Below are positions 40,696-49,258 of a stretch of DNA of 64,000 bases, one piece after another. The notes under the pieces are model-generated. The model saw only the letters and a list, made by a program, of their open reading frames with translations, was not told the origin of the DNA and did no database searches. Location: contig CAMUJF010000007.1 in the NCBI GenBank assembly GCA_947089135.1, positions 1 through 64,000 on the forward strand. Direction: 5' to 3'. Source of the DNA: an uncultured Clostridia bacterium. GTDB lineage: Bacteria; Bacillota; Clostridia; Oscillospirales; Ruminococcaceae. How positions within the stretch are numbered: position 1 is the stretch's first letter; every line of letters starts with the position of its first letter. The translations under genes were made by a program, and so were the position numbers.

Positions 40696-41826
40696 GTGAT
40701 TTTTAAACCCTTTCAGGACTTAAAACTTTCCGCATTGGGCTTCGGTACGATGAGACTGCCCACCGTAAACGGAAACGATCCCGACATTGACGAAAAAGCC
40801 GCCGCCGAGCTTGTAGACTATGCAATGAAAAACGGCGTAAACTATTACGATACCGCATGGGGCTACCACAGCGGAAATTCGGAGATAGCAGTGGGAAAAA
40901 TACTTAAAAATTACCCCCGCGAAAAATTTTACCTTGCGTCAAAATTTCCCGGCTATGACCTTTTCAATATGACAAAGGTCAAAGAGATTTTTGAAAAGCA
41001 GCTTGAAAAATGTCAGGTAGAATACTTTGATTTCTACCTTTTCCACAATGTCTGCGAAATGAATATCAATGAATACCTCGACCCGCAATACGGCATTTAC
41101 GACTTTCTCACCGAACAGAAGAAAAACGGCAGGATCAAGCACTTGGGCTTTTCCGCTCACGGCTCCTACGACGTTATGAAGCGTTTCCTCGACGCTTACG
41201 GCAAGGACATGGAGTTCTGCCAAATACAGCTCAACTGGCTGGACTGGACGTTTCAGGGCGCAAAGGAAAAAGTGGAACTTCTTAAAGAGTATAATATCCC
41301 CGTATGGGTAATGGAACCCGTACGCGGCGGAAAACTTGCGAAGCTTGCCGAACGTGATGAAGCTGCGCTGACCGCTCTGCGTCCCGATGAGAAAATACCC
41401 GCATGGGCGTTCAGATTTATACAATCAGTTCCGGAGGTCGTTGTAACTCTTTCGGGAATGTCGAACTTCGATCAAGTCAGAGACAACATCAAAACCTTTG
41501 AGGAGGACAAACCTCTTAACGAAAAGGAAATGGCGGAGATCCTTTCCATTGCCGACAAAATAGCAAAGAAAGCCTCGCTTCCATGCACAGAATGCCGCTA
41601 CTGTACATCACATTGCCCGCAGGGACTTGATATCCCGGAGCTTATCAAGCTCTACAACGAGCATTGTCTCACAGGCGGAGGATTTATCGCTCCTATGGCG
41701 TTAATGGCAGTCCCCGACGATAAGAAGCCGTCCGCATGCGTTGGCTGCCGAAGCTGCGAAGCCGTATGTCCTCAGCAGATAAAAATTTCCGAAGCTATGT
41801 CCGACTTTACTTCAAAGCTGGCTTAA
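40696..41826 (+). CDS. Aldo/keto reductase with C-terminal 2[4Fe-4S] ferredoxin domain
   Basis: The 376-residue cytoplasmic oxidoreductase has a TIM-barrel AKR domain (1-285) with the tetrad Asp52, Tyr57 (YYDTAWGYHSG), Lys83 and His117. A ferredoxin domain follows with CTECRYCTSHCPQGLDIP and CVGCRSCEAVCPQQIKI, each binding one 4Fe-4S cluster. This fused form is common in strict anaerobes and may use ferredoxin electrons; the substrate is unknown. GTG 40696 follows AAAGGAGTGG. Its stop codon overlaps the left end of a family 1 repeat. It has a perfect promoter and a long structured leader. Confidence 0.93.
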   Translation: MIFKPFQDLKLSALGFGTMRLPTVNGNDPDIDEKAAAELVDYAMKNGVNYYDTAWGYHSGNSEIAVGKILKNYPREKFYLASKFPGYDLFNMTKVKEIFEKQLEKCQVEYFDFYLFHNVCEMNINEYLDPQYGIYDFLTEQKKNGRIKHLGFSAHGSYDVMKRFLDAYGKDMEFCQIQLNWLDWTFQGAKEKVELLKEYNIPVWVMEPVRGGKLAKLAERDEAALTALRPDEKIPAWAFRFIQSVPEVVVTLSGMSNFDQVRDNIKTFEEDKPLNEKEMAEILSIADKIAKKASLPCTECRYCTSHCPQGLDIPELIKLYNEHCLTGGGFIAPMALMAVPDDKKPSACVGCRSCEAVCPQQIKISEAMSDFTSKLA

Positions 41827-41930
41827 TACTAATCCCTCATTGGATTATGCACAAGCTCCCGCAGCAAAACCGCGTATATCAAAGCTTTTGCAGCGATTTC
41901 TTGTTAATAATTCTAATAAGGGATTAGCAT
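41826..41930. repeat. Family 1 imperfect inverted repeat, complete copy 3 (105 bp)
   Basis: Ends ATACTAATCCCTCATTGGAT and (reverse complement of the right end) ATGCTAATCCCTTATTAGAA pair over most of 48 bases, with GCAGCAAAA/TTTTGCAGC nearer the centre and CGCGTATATC at the apex. Its first base lies inside the stop codon of the reductase gene, so insertion defined or sits exactly at the gene end. Confidence 0.88.
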
Positions 41931-41949
41931 AACGTAAAGTACATAAAAA

Positions 41950-41982
41950 CCGCCGCAGACCCTGTAAGCCTGCGGCGGTTTA
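41950..41982 (-). terminator. Terminator-like hairpin between the reductase and DHHW genes
   Basis: AACCGCCGCAG pairs with CTGCGGCGGTT around the spacer ACCCTGTAAGC (41949-41981), with A and T runs outside on both strands, so it can serve both convergent genes. Confidence 0.82.
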
Positions 41983-41985
41983 TTT

Positions 41986-43962
41986 TTATTGAACCTGATT
42001 TGAAGTATTTGCCGTGCCCGTTTCGACCGTTGGTTTTGCAGACGTAACAGGCGGCGCGGTGACTGCGGGAGCTGTTTGCGAGGTTTGAACAGGCTTAGCA
42101 GCAGGAGCAGCAGGAGCAGCCGGGGCAGTCGTAACGGCGGGCGCAGTGTTCGTTTGCCGTTGCTGCTGTGTCTGCTGTACGGAAGCTTGAGTTTGCTGCG
42201 GCTGTTGTACTTTTTGTGTTTGTTGAGTTTGCTGAGTTTGCTGAGTTTGCTGAGTTGACTGGGTTTGAACGGGCTGACCCGTCTGACCCGTTTGTACCTG
42301 AGATACCTGTCCCGCAGGCTGCGAAGATTGCGCAGGTTGAGATGGTTGAGCAGATCCCGCAGGCAGTCCGTTAACGTCCGATGTGTCCGAAACGGCAGGC
42401 GTCGTTGCGGGCGGAGCAGTATATACGACAGTTCCCGTGGGAGAAATAAGCAGCCGCTCTATACCGTCTATCAGCTTTGAGGTGTTCGCCGCAAAAACAT
42501 TATTGATGAACAGCACGTCGGTGGCTCCCACGTCCTTGATATACTGCACTGCGTTTTTGCCGAAATATCGTATGTCGATAACGTATATCTCATCGAAGCT
42601 GTCGATAAGATAAGGTGCAAAAGCGTTTCCGTAGGACTCCTTGAACATGACGATCTTGCGTCCCGTTCCCGCCGAGGTGGTTATCTTGACGTGTATTCCG
42701 TCGCTGCCCAGGAACATTCCGTACATCGCCGAGCCTGTGGCGTATTCGTGATAGATCGGGTTGGCTTCGGAAAGAGTAAGCGTTCTGTAGTTGTAAGTCT
42801 CGCCCTTGAAAGGCGATTTCGTCATATAGTAGGTAAACTTATCGGGGTTATTTTTCAGGGTAATGTCGTTGGTATAGCCGAACAGCGAACCTACAAAGGC
42901 CTCCTCCTTGGTCTTGACGGTGTAGTCGGAAAGAGGCGGAGGAGTTTGTCCTATAGCATTGCAGAACGCCGTATAGGCATAGTATGCGCCTAAGTCTGAC
43001 CAGTGATGATCGGTGCGGAAATAGATATACTCGTCCTTGTGGGCTTCAAGGACTGAATAAGCGTCTACAGGTATCACGCCGTCGGTAAGCTTGCTGTAAA
43101 TAAATTCTATTTCGCGCTTTTCGGAGTTGGAATATTTTGCATACTTTTTCGGCAGATAGAATTCCACAGACGTGGGGACAACCATGTTGTAGACGTTCAC
43201 GCTGTCTCCCAGCTCGCGTTTATAGGCGCTTATAAGCTCTGCGTAGCGCTGCCCCTGCTTATCGTTTCCGCCGAAAAGCATTATACCTGCCTTTTCTCCG
43301 TACATCTTCACGCCGTTGACGAGTATTCCGTTATTGAGGAAATCGGTTATATCTCCGGTAAATTCCTCGTCTCCCTCGTTCGCCGAGCTTTGCGAAGTTT
43401 CAGTTCCCGCAGTCTCCGGGGACAGCCCCATTATAGGAGGAGCAGTCTCGGCGGCAGAGCTTGCCGTATCGGAAGCAGCTGAAACTTCACCTGTTCCGCT
43501 GCCTCCGCCGTGTATGCTTGTACCGGTCGTTTCCGCCTCCGGATTCAGGGATTCCGCAGACAGTATAGGTTCGTCGGGCGCACTTTCAAGAGAGTCTATT
43601 ATCTCCCCGTAGTCTTCGTCTTCGTTTTCGTTTACTATCTCAACACCGTAAAACTGAGGCGAGGGAAGTCCCTTCGCGTTTTCAAGCACGGCGGCGTATT
43701 CGTTCAGCACATCGCGGAACGGAACAGTGTCGGTAAAATATTTATCAAGCTGCTCGGTAAATCTGCCGCTCAGATAGTTTTCTATTGAAAACTTCGGAGG
43801 CTTTTCAAGCTCGCGGTTTTCGGTAACAGAGACCGAGGGTCTCTCAAGAAGAAGCATAGCGATTCCAACACCGAATATCAGCGCAATAAAAACCGAAGTG
43901 GTAATTATTGCCGCCGCTCTTTTTCGGACGTCGGCTTTCAGATTAATTCTCACATATCCCAT
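41986..43962 (-). CDS. DHHW family (AlgX/SGNH-like) acyltransfer protein with Thr/Gln-rich tail
   Basis: The 658-residue protein has one N-terminal membrane segment (about 18-40), then FSIENYLSGRFTEQLDKYF, an acidic/Ser-Thr insert (110-200) and the catalytic-like core with FRTDHHWSDLGAYYAY (DHHW at 318-321) and GRKIVMFKESYGNAFAPYL. This is the DHHW family related to AlgX/AlgJ, which transfer acetyl groups to polysaccharides outside the membrane. From about 530 to the end it is almost only Thr, Gln, Pro, Ala, Ser and Val, with QQT repeats. It lies 16 bases after the MBOAT gene, so the two act together. The long tail may span or attach to the wall. Confidence 0.9.
   Translation of the reverse strand: MGYVRINLKADVRKRAAAIITTSVFIALIFGVGIAMLLLERPSVSVTENRELEKPPKFSIENYLSGRFTEQLDKYFTDTVPFRDVLNEYAAVLENAKGLPSPQFYGVEIVNENEDEDYGEIIDSLESAPDEPILSAESLNPEAETTGTSIHGGGSGTGEVSAASDTASSAAETAPPIMGLSPETAGTETSQSSANEGDEEFTGDITDFLNNGILVNGVKMYGEKAGIMLFGGNDKQGQRYAELISAYKRELGDSVNVYNMVVPTSVEFYLPKKYAKYSNSEKREIEFIYSKLTDGVIPVDAYSVLEAHKDEYIYFRTDHHWSDLGAYYAYTAFCNAIGQTPPPLSDYTVKTKEEAFVGSLFGYTNDITLKNNPDKFTYYMTKSPFKGETYNYRTLTLSEANPIYHEYATGSAMYGMFLGSDGIHVKITTSAGTGRKIVMFKESYGNAFAPYLIDSFDEIYVIDIRYFGKNAVQYIKDVGATDVLFINNVFAANTSKLIDGIERLLISPTGTVVYTAPPATTPAVSDTSDVNGLPAGSAQPSQPAQSSQPAGQVSQVQTGQTGQPVQTQSTQQTQQTQQTQQTQKVQQPQQTQASVQQTQQQRQTNTAPAVTTAPAAPAAPAAKPVQTSQTAPAVTAPPVTSAKPTVETGTANTSNQVQ
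42218..42258. repeat. 9-bp tandem repeat inside the DHHW gene
   Basis: About four copies of TTTGCTGAG-like units encode repeated Gln-Gln-Thr. The 9-base unit keeps the frame, so copy-number change would only lengthen or shorten the tail. Confidence 0.75.
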
Positions 43963-43978
43963 AATATCAACCTCAATA

Positions 43979-45400
43979 TCAATATCTGAAATAAAGGAAC
44001 GGATTATAGCTTTGTTCTACAAGAAGTATAGAGCTTACCGCAAGTATTCCCACAAGAACGATATTTTCCGCGATCTTTGCCCATGTGTAGGCAAAAGCGG
44101 ACTTGGAAGAGAGCGCCTCGGTCTTTTCGGAAAATATCCTGCATACCGGACAGGAAAATATTACCGCCGCAATTATTACAAAGCAGCTTCCTTTAAGAAG
44201 AGACATTGTTATCTCGTCCGAAAGCGGGATGCCGTTCCTGCCGAACATTCCGAAGAAGCATTGCTTCAGCTTTCCGAGGTCCTCGAAATAGAACAAAGTC
44301 CAGCCCGCAATCGCAGCCGCCAGCAGGTAAAGGTGTCCGAAAAGAGAGGGAAGCTTGTCAAGAACTTTTCTCAGGAACAGCTTTTCTATCGCCACAAGAA
44401 AACCCCAGAACAATCCCCAAAAAATATAGTTCCAGCTTGCTCCGTGCCAAAAGCCCGTCAAGAACCACACCACCGCGAGGTTCAGCACCTGATGACGGCG
44501 GTTGCCTCCCATCGGGATATACACATAGTCGCGGAAAAAACTGCCCAAGGAAATATGCCATCTCCGCCAGAATTCCGAGGCGGATTTTGAAATATAGGGA
44601 TAGTTGAAGTTTTCCTCAAAGTGGAAACCGAACATAAGCCCAAGTCCGATAGCCATGTCTGAGTATCCCGAAAAATCGTAGTAGATCTGGAACGAGAACA
44701 TTATTATCCCTGCCCACGCCGCCGCCGCAGAGACGGGAGCGGTTTCAAAGGTAAGCAGCTCGTCCGCAATACTTCCGAGAGAGTTGGCGATAATCACCTT
44801 TTTGCCGAGACCAAAAATAAAGCGTTCCACTCCTCTGCTCATGTCGAATACCGAAAATCTTCTGCGGGATATCTCGCTCGCCACCGTGGTGTAGCGGACG
44901 ATAGGTCCTGCCACAAGCTGGAAGAACAGCGAAACATACAGCAGAAAATCAAAGAAATTGCGCTGAACTCTTGCTCTGCCGCAGTAAACGTCCACCGTGT
45001 AGGAAATGGTCTGGAACGTATAGAACGAAATGCCTATCGGCAGGGTAAAATGCTTCACGGGTAAGGAAAGTCCCGTCGCCAAATTTATGTTTTCCATGAT
45101 AAAGCCGCTGTATTTAAAGAGAATAAGCACCCCCAGATTTATTACCAGAGACATTATCACTCCAAGCACCGCAGCACGGCTACGCCGTCTTCTGCACCTC
45201 GCGATAAAGAGACCGTTCAGATAGTCCACAAGGGCGCTTCCTATAAGCAGGAGCACCCACACGGGCTCTCCGAACGAATAAAAAGCCAGCGAAAATATTA
45301 TAAGCACGCCGTTTCTGTATGCCGTGTCGGGGAAAAAATAGTACAGCGCCAAACACAGCGGCAGAAACATATATATGAAAAGCAGGTCGGAAAATACCAA
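43979..45400 (-). CDS. MBOAT family O-acyltransferase (AlgI/DltB-like)
   Basis: The 473-residue membrane protein has about ten hydrophobic segments and the MBOAT core: TLPIGISFYTFQTISYTVDV, DFLLYVSLFFQLVAGPIVRY, FEENFNYPYISKSASEFWRRWHISLGSFFRDYVYIPMGGNRR (in parts) and the catalytic His in LTGFWHGASWNYIFWGL. It moves acetyl groups across the membrane to the partner DHHW protein. TTG 45400 is chosen: GGAGAGG lies 8 bases upstream and it yields the typical MVFSDLLF start. The ATG at 45439 would add 13 atypical residues. Confidence 0.93.
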   Translation of the reverse strand: MVFSDLLFIYMFLPLCLALYYFFPDTAYRNGVLIIFSLAFYSFGEPVWVLLLIGSALVDYLNGLFIARCRRRRSRAAVLGVIMSLVINLGVLILFKYSGFIMENINLATGLSLPVKHFTLPIGISFYTFQTISYTVDVYCGRARVQRNFFDFLLYVSLFFQLVAGPIVRYTTVASEISRRRFSVFDMSRGVERFIFGLGKKVIIANSLGSIADELLTFETAPVSAAAAWAGIIMFSFQIYYDFSGYSDMAIGLGLMFGFHFEENFNYPYISKSASEFWRRWHISLGSFFRDYVYIPMGGNRRHQVLNLAVVWFLTGFWHGASWNYIFWGLFWGFLVAIEKLFLRKVLDKLPSLFGHLYLLAAAIAGWTLFYFEDLGKLKQCFFGMFGRNGIPLSDEITMSLLKGSCFVIIAAVIFSCPVCRIFSEKTEALSSKSAFAYTWAKIAENIVLVGILAVSSILLVEQSYNPFLYFRY

Positions 45401-45556
45401 ATTAAGCACCTCTCCGTATTTTTTGTCGCATATGTCCATAAGTCACATAAAATTATTGTATCACGAATGCGGTAAAAAATCAACAAATTTTATGCCAAAT
45501 TTTCTGCATTTCACGAACTTTATATTGTAGCAATCAGCACTTTGCCTAAAAACAAA

Positions 45557-45579
45557 AAAGCGGACTGACCGTCCGCTTT
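45557..45579 (-). terminator. Terminator of the beta-propeller protein gene
   Basis: AAAGCGGAC pairs with GTCCGCTTT around TGACC; TTTTTTGTTTTT follows on the minus strand. Confidence 0.88.
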
Positions 45580-45587
45580 GCATATAT

Positions 45588-47669
45588 TCAGTATTCGTAT
45601 GTCCCGATCACTTTCAGGTCGCTCAGCCTTGCGGAAATGATCCTTCCGCTGCCGACGATAAAGAGCGCTTCTCCGTTTATCGAACCGCGCCTGAAAACCG
45701 AGCTGTCGTCAACGTCCAAAGAATCAATAACTCCCTTTTGTGTGATCGTTCCGTTCTCGTCGTATGTAAAAACATAATAGCTGTTTTTGGTTCCGAATTC
45801 ATTGTGGCTGTAGACCGGTACGCCGATCAGCTTTTTATCTTCATCAATAAGCACCGCGCGCCTGTCTGTAAGAGCCTTTGAAAAGACCTCACCCTCGCCC
45901 TCTGCAAAAACAGTTCCGTTAACCGTAAGACCCGTGTCCGCATCATACATGGTAAGAGCAAGTCCGCCGCCCTGGGCTTTCCCGACGCCGAGAAGCCTAT
46001 CCTCGGAACAGCTGTAAAGATACGCCGAGTTTCCCATAATGGACTGCGCCAACACAGGGGGACTTTCGGAAAGGTCAAGAACGATGACCGGCTCGCCGCT
46101 TTCCTCGTCGATTATCCTTGCAAAGTTCCTCTCGAACCGCACCGCCGAAGCCTTTCCCTCCGGGAAAAGCCGTCCCGCGCTGTTTATTACCGTGAGAGAT
46201 TTGTCAAGAACATAGACCGAAACGGAGGTTTTTCCGTCCTCGTCCGTTGTTTCGGCGGCTATCCTGAAAAGTCCGCCGTATTCGTTCATGCTTTTGTTGC
46301 CGAGGACTTTGCCGTCGACCGCACCGCTTGAGCGATAAGTTATTCCTCCGTCCGAAAGAGCGAAGGAAGAAATAATACTGTATTCTCTGTCTTTTTTGCC
46401 CTCGCCCACAACGTACAGCGTATCCGCCGAGCAGTAGGCGTTTTTGCTGGAACCGAGAACGGCTTTTACCGAAGCCGTCGTTTCAGGTGAATTTGTGTTT
46501 ATGGCGGATACCACCGTATAGTCGGTACTCGCCGCGCCGCCGGGAATAATTATATCCTCAGCGGCAAGATAGTGTTTTTCTCCGTTAAGGTAATATGCGG
46601 GAACAAAGCTGTCAAGGTCTTCCCGCGCGTCAAGCGGCTTTACCCGGTAATCCGAATAAGCTGTCACCAGATAAAGCACACCTCCGGCAATTTTTGATGA
46701 AACGTAACTGCCGTTCTGTTTATAGGCAGTGGTGTGAGCAGGATTTGCGGGGTCGCTTATGTTGTAGATATCGACCGCCGCATTGGTACGGCTTACGGCA
46801 GATGAGTTTGCGGGAATTGCAGACTTCCCGTCATTGCCGTAAGCATCTCCGCTGTAAGCAGAGCCGCCTGTTCTGTCGTCTGAAACTGTTTCTTCGGGGA
46901 CGCCGGAATTTTCGTCAGCCGTTTGTTTAGTATCCGCGTCCTGTGCTGGAACATCGGGAGCGGGAGCAGAGTCTTGGGCTTCCGAGGAACTTATGTCAGT
47001 TTTAGGGGTTCCGTTGTCAATGATATAAAGTTCCTCTTTTTCCTTTGAAATAAGAATGAGTCTGTCGCCCTCTATATATATTTCTACAGGGGGTTCAAGC
47101 GAGCTTTCTATCTCCGAAACGACTTCCATCGTCTCGAGAGAAATAATGCATAGCGTACTTCCTTTAAGGCAGTACAAATAGTTTCCGTCGGTCTTTACGA
47201 TGTCGGCTTCCGAGATATTCGGGTCGCTGAAATCGGTATGATCGTTTACGGTGCCGTCGTCGGATATACGACCGTCCGGAATTTCCGCCGTTTCGTCCCC
47301 GACGGTCCTTTCGGAATCGGGAGCGTCTCCGCCGTTAAGTGTGATACCCGTATAGATTTTATACAGCGCGTCATAGGAATCGGGTGAAGTAGCTTCGTAC
47401 TCAATGGGAGCTTCAAGCTGCTTCTGGGATTCTCTTTCGCCGCCGTAAGCAAGCATACCGACCGCAAAAACGGCGCAGGCTGCGATCGCCGCGGAAGTCC
47501 GTATAATAATGGCTCGTCTTTGTGCAGAATCTCTTGAAACGTTTTTGGGCGTTTCTTTTACGGATACCTTGCTCCTTTCGCGGAGCATTTCGGCGATATT
47601 CTGAGGAAGAAGTTCGTCGGGAACCTCTACCTCGTTGATTATCTCGCTCAGTCTCTCTTCAAACTTCAT
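45588..47669 (-). CDS. Membrane-anchored protein with C-terminal beta-propeller, probable anti-sigma partner
   Basis: The 693-residue protein begins with a cytoplasmic part of about 50 residues (MKFEERLSEIINEVEVPDEL), one membrane segment (about 52-76) and a large extracellular part. The latter matches the clostridial beta-propeller domain (PF09826 type): DHTDFSDPNISEADIVKTDG, YLYCLKGSTLCIISLETM, VDIYNISDPANPAHT and VTAYSDYRVKPLD. A Ser/Thr/Asp/Glu-rich insert of about 80 residues interrupts it. It follows the sigma factor gene by 19 bases. An anti-sigma role is inferred from position and from the short cytoplasmic N-terminus, which has no zinc-binding motif. Confidence 0.88.
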   Translation of the reverse strand: MKFEERLSEIINEVEVPDELLPQNIAEMLRERSKVSVKETPKNVSRDSAQRRAIIIRTSAAIAACAVFAVGMLAYGGERESQKQLEAPIEYEATSPDSYDALYKIYTGITLNGGDAPDSERTVGDETAEIPDGRISDDGTVNDHTDFSDPNISEADIVKTDGNYLYCLKGSTLCIISLETMEVVSEIESSLEPPVEIYIEGDRLILISKEKEELYIIDNGTPKTDISSSEAQDSAPAPDVPAQDADTKQTADENSGVPEETVSDDRTGGSAYSGDAYGNDGKSAIPANSSAVSRTNAAVDIYNISDPANPAHTTAYKQNGSYVSSKIAGGVLYLVTAYSDYRVKPLDAREDLDSFVPAYYLNGEKHYLAAEDIIIPGGAASTDYTVVSAINTNSPETTASVKAVLGSSKNAYCSADTLYVVGEGKKDREYSIISSFALSDGGITYRSSGAVDGKVLGNKSMNEYGGLFRIAAETTDEDGKTSVSVYVLDKSLTVINSAGRLFPEGKASAVRFERNFARIIDEESGEPVIVLDLSESPPVLAQSIMGNSAYLYSCSEDRLLGVGKAQGGGLALTMYDADTGLTVNGTVFAEGEGEVFSKALTDRRAVLIDEDKKLIGVPVYSHNEFGTKNSYYVFTYDENGTITQKGVIDSLDVDDSSVFRRGSINGEALFIVGSGRIISARLSDLKVIGTYEY

Positions 47670-47688
47670 AATTCCGGCCTCCTTTCTT

Positions 47689-48219
47689 CTAACGTTCCGA
47701 AAGCATTTTTTTCAGCTTTATCTTTGCCCGTGCCGCCTTTGAACGAACGGTGTTTGCAGATAACCCCGTCGCCTTGGCGATCTCTTCGCTGGTATAGCCT
47801 GAAACAATGCTTAACGATAAAACAAGCCTTTCGTCCTCGTTCAGCCGCCTGAACTCCTCCATTATTTCCAATCCGCCGTAGTTTATCTCTTCGGATCTCT
47901 CTTGTTCTACACTTTCGAGTACGTCAAGTTCTTCACGGTAATCTCTGTTCTTTATATATTCCTTCTGTTTGTTTTTTATCTTTACAGTAAGGATCTTGAT
48001 TATCCATGCTTTAAACGCTTTTTCGTCTCTCAATTTTTTTATGGAGGAGTAGGCTTCCAGAACTGTGTCACTAACCACGTCGGAAGCGTCGTGCTGATTT
48101 TTCAGGTTTACGAAAGCGATCCGGTATAAGTCCTTATAGACCAAGGAATACAACTCGGCAAACGCGTCCGCGTCGCCGTCCCGCGCCCTGAGGACGCATT
48201 GGGAGAAGTCGGTATTCAT
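47689..48219 (-). CDS. ECF-type RNA polymerase sigma factor
   Basis: The 176-residue product has sigma-2 (AFAELYSLVYKDLYRIAFVN, QHDASDVVSDTVLEAYSSI) and sigma-4 (LNEDERLVLSLSIVSGYTSE, EIAKATGLSANTVRSKAARA) regions joined by a charged linker. GAGAGGTG precedes the ATG. It is encoded just before a membrane beta-propeller protein, the usual sigma/anti-sigma order. The signal is probably extracellular. Target promoters cannot be read here. Confidence 0.93.
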   Translation of the reverse strand: MNTDFSQCVLRARDGDADAFAELYSLVYKDLYRIAFVNLKNQHDASDVVSDTVLEAYSSIKKLRDEKAFKAWIIKILTVKIKNKQKEYIKNRDYREELDVLESVEQERSEEINYGGLEIMEEFRRLNEDERLVLSLSIVSGYTSEEIAKATGLSANTVRSKAARAKIKLKKMLSER

Positions 48220-48540
48220 TCTGTATTATCACCTCTCGACCGTTTTATGTTTCTATACGGTTTTGACAGCGACACCATACCGTGATCTTCCTTTAAAAGA
48301 CCTGTCATATAAGTAGTGGCAAAAAAGCTTTGTTTTGTTGCACCGCTCTTTTTGATTTGTATACATGCACAAAAAAATATTTTGCGTGCGCCCAATTTGC
48401 AGCGCAATGCACAAATCAAGAGTTGGATATAGTACCGAAGTCAAATAAAATTCAAGCAATCAATATTATTATATCCGTTTTTTCCATGAATTTCAACCCC
48501 AATCGACTAAAGTTTACTCTTTCATAACTTTTTGGCGGCG
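48220..48540 (-). other. Gene-free DNA upstream of the ECF sigma gene
   Basis: About 320 AT-rich bases without a supported gene. TTTGTGCATTGCGCTGCAAA (about 48393-48412 read on the minus strand) is a partial palindrome and could be a control site. No convincing -35/-10 pair of sigma-A type is seen, which fits autoregulation by the ECF factor. Confidence 0.4.
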
Positions 48541-48625
48541 GGCGGGGAGCCCCCGCGGACTGAGTCACCCTTGATGTTAAATGTTAAAGCGGGTTTATTT
48601 GTCAAACCCCCTCAAGGGGGCGGGA
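48541..48625. repeat. Family 2 repeat, copy A (downstream of the DUF2812 cassette)
   Basis: Begins GGCGGGGAGCCCCCGCGGA, continues through TGAGTCACCC and GTTAAATG, and ends TTTGTCAAACCCCCTCAAGG plus GGGCGGG. It aligns end to end with the copy at 51047-51135, in the same orientation. Confidence 0.8.
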
Positions 48626-48646
48626 AAAATCATACATATAAAAATA

Positions 48647-48669
48647 TCCCGCCGTAAAATGCGGCGGGA
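48647..48669 (-). terminator. Terminator of the PadR/DUF2812 cassette
   Basis: TCCCGCCG pairs with CGGCGGGA, with ATATTTTTATA following on the minus strand, 13 bases beyond the last stop codon. Confidence 0.85.
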
Positions 48670-48681
48670 CGGAAACCGTGG

Positions 48682-49257
48682 TTATTTTACCGAATTTTTT
48701 ATCTCCCTGATTTTTTTGTAATGCCAACGCGCTTTGTATATGCAGTACGCAAGACCTGCAAGTATCGCTGTGACCGCAAGTATTTTCAGCCATATCCGCG
48801 GAGAATTTAAAGAAAGATATATAACTGCGCCGCTCGGTGTGCAGTACATAAAAATATCAAAAACAAAAAGCATTGCAAGCACGACCCACTGCCAAAATAT
48901 CCTCTTCTCAACGGACAGCCTGCTTTCCGCGGTTGTGTATATGGGCGGAAATTTCCCCTCGTCCGCCGCCTTGCGGAAATACACCTTGCCGTGACGGCAC
49001 ATGACGTATTCCGCGCCGTAGGTACCCGTCACGAACATAACGTAAGGCGAGGTTATCTCTTCCATGACGGGCAGTTCGTTGTTATAGTCCACGCGGTAGA
49101 CGTACTTTTTATAGCACGGCTCAAAGCTGTATTTGTACCCCAAAAACGCCCCCGAAATGTTCTTCAGCGCAAGTCCCTTTTCGGACATCTCGGTGATCCA
49201 GTTTTCTTCGCTTTCAAGGTCGCTGAAATATTTTTTGTACTCATATTTTTCGGACAT
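48682..49257 (-). CDS. DUF2812 membrane protein (third of three tandem paralogues)
   Basis: The 191-residue product has the DUF2812 N-terminal domain: YEYKKYFSDLESEENWITEM, then SEKGLALKNISGAFLGYKYS, VYRVDY, EEITSPYVMFVTGTYGAEYV and the KVYFRKAADEGKFPPIYT ending. Two C-terminal membrane segments follow. The start at 49257 is one base after the stop of the upstream paralogue, with AAAGGCGG before it. DUF2812 proteins are commonly encoded beside PadR regulators; their function is unknown. Confidence 0.88.
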   Translation of the reverse strand: MSEKYEYKKYFSDLESEENWITEMSEKGLALKNISGAFLGYKYSFEPCYKKYVYRVDYNNELPVMEEITSPYVMFVTGTYGAEYVMCRHGKVYFRKAADEGKFPPIYTTAESRLSVEKRIFWQWVVLAMLFVFDIFMYCTPSGAVIYLSLNSPRIWLKILAVTAILAGLAYCIYKARWHYKKIREIKNSVK

Positions 49258-49258
49258 T

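Noticed and set aside
42076..42300. Repetitive DNA considered as an intergenic repeat array
   Set aside because: It is the coding DNA of the Thr/Gln tail of the DHHW protein and stays in frame.
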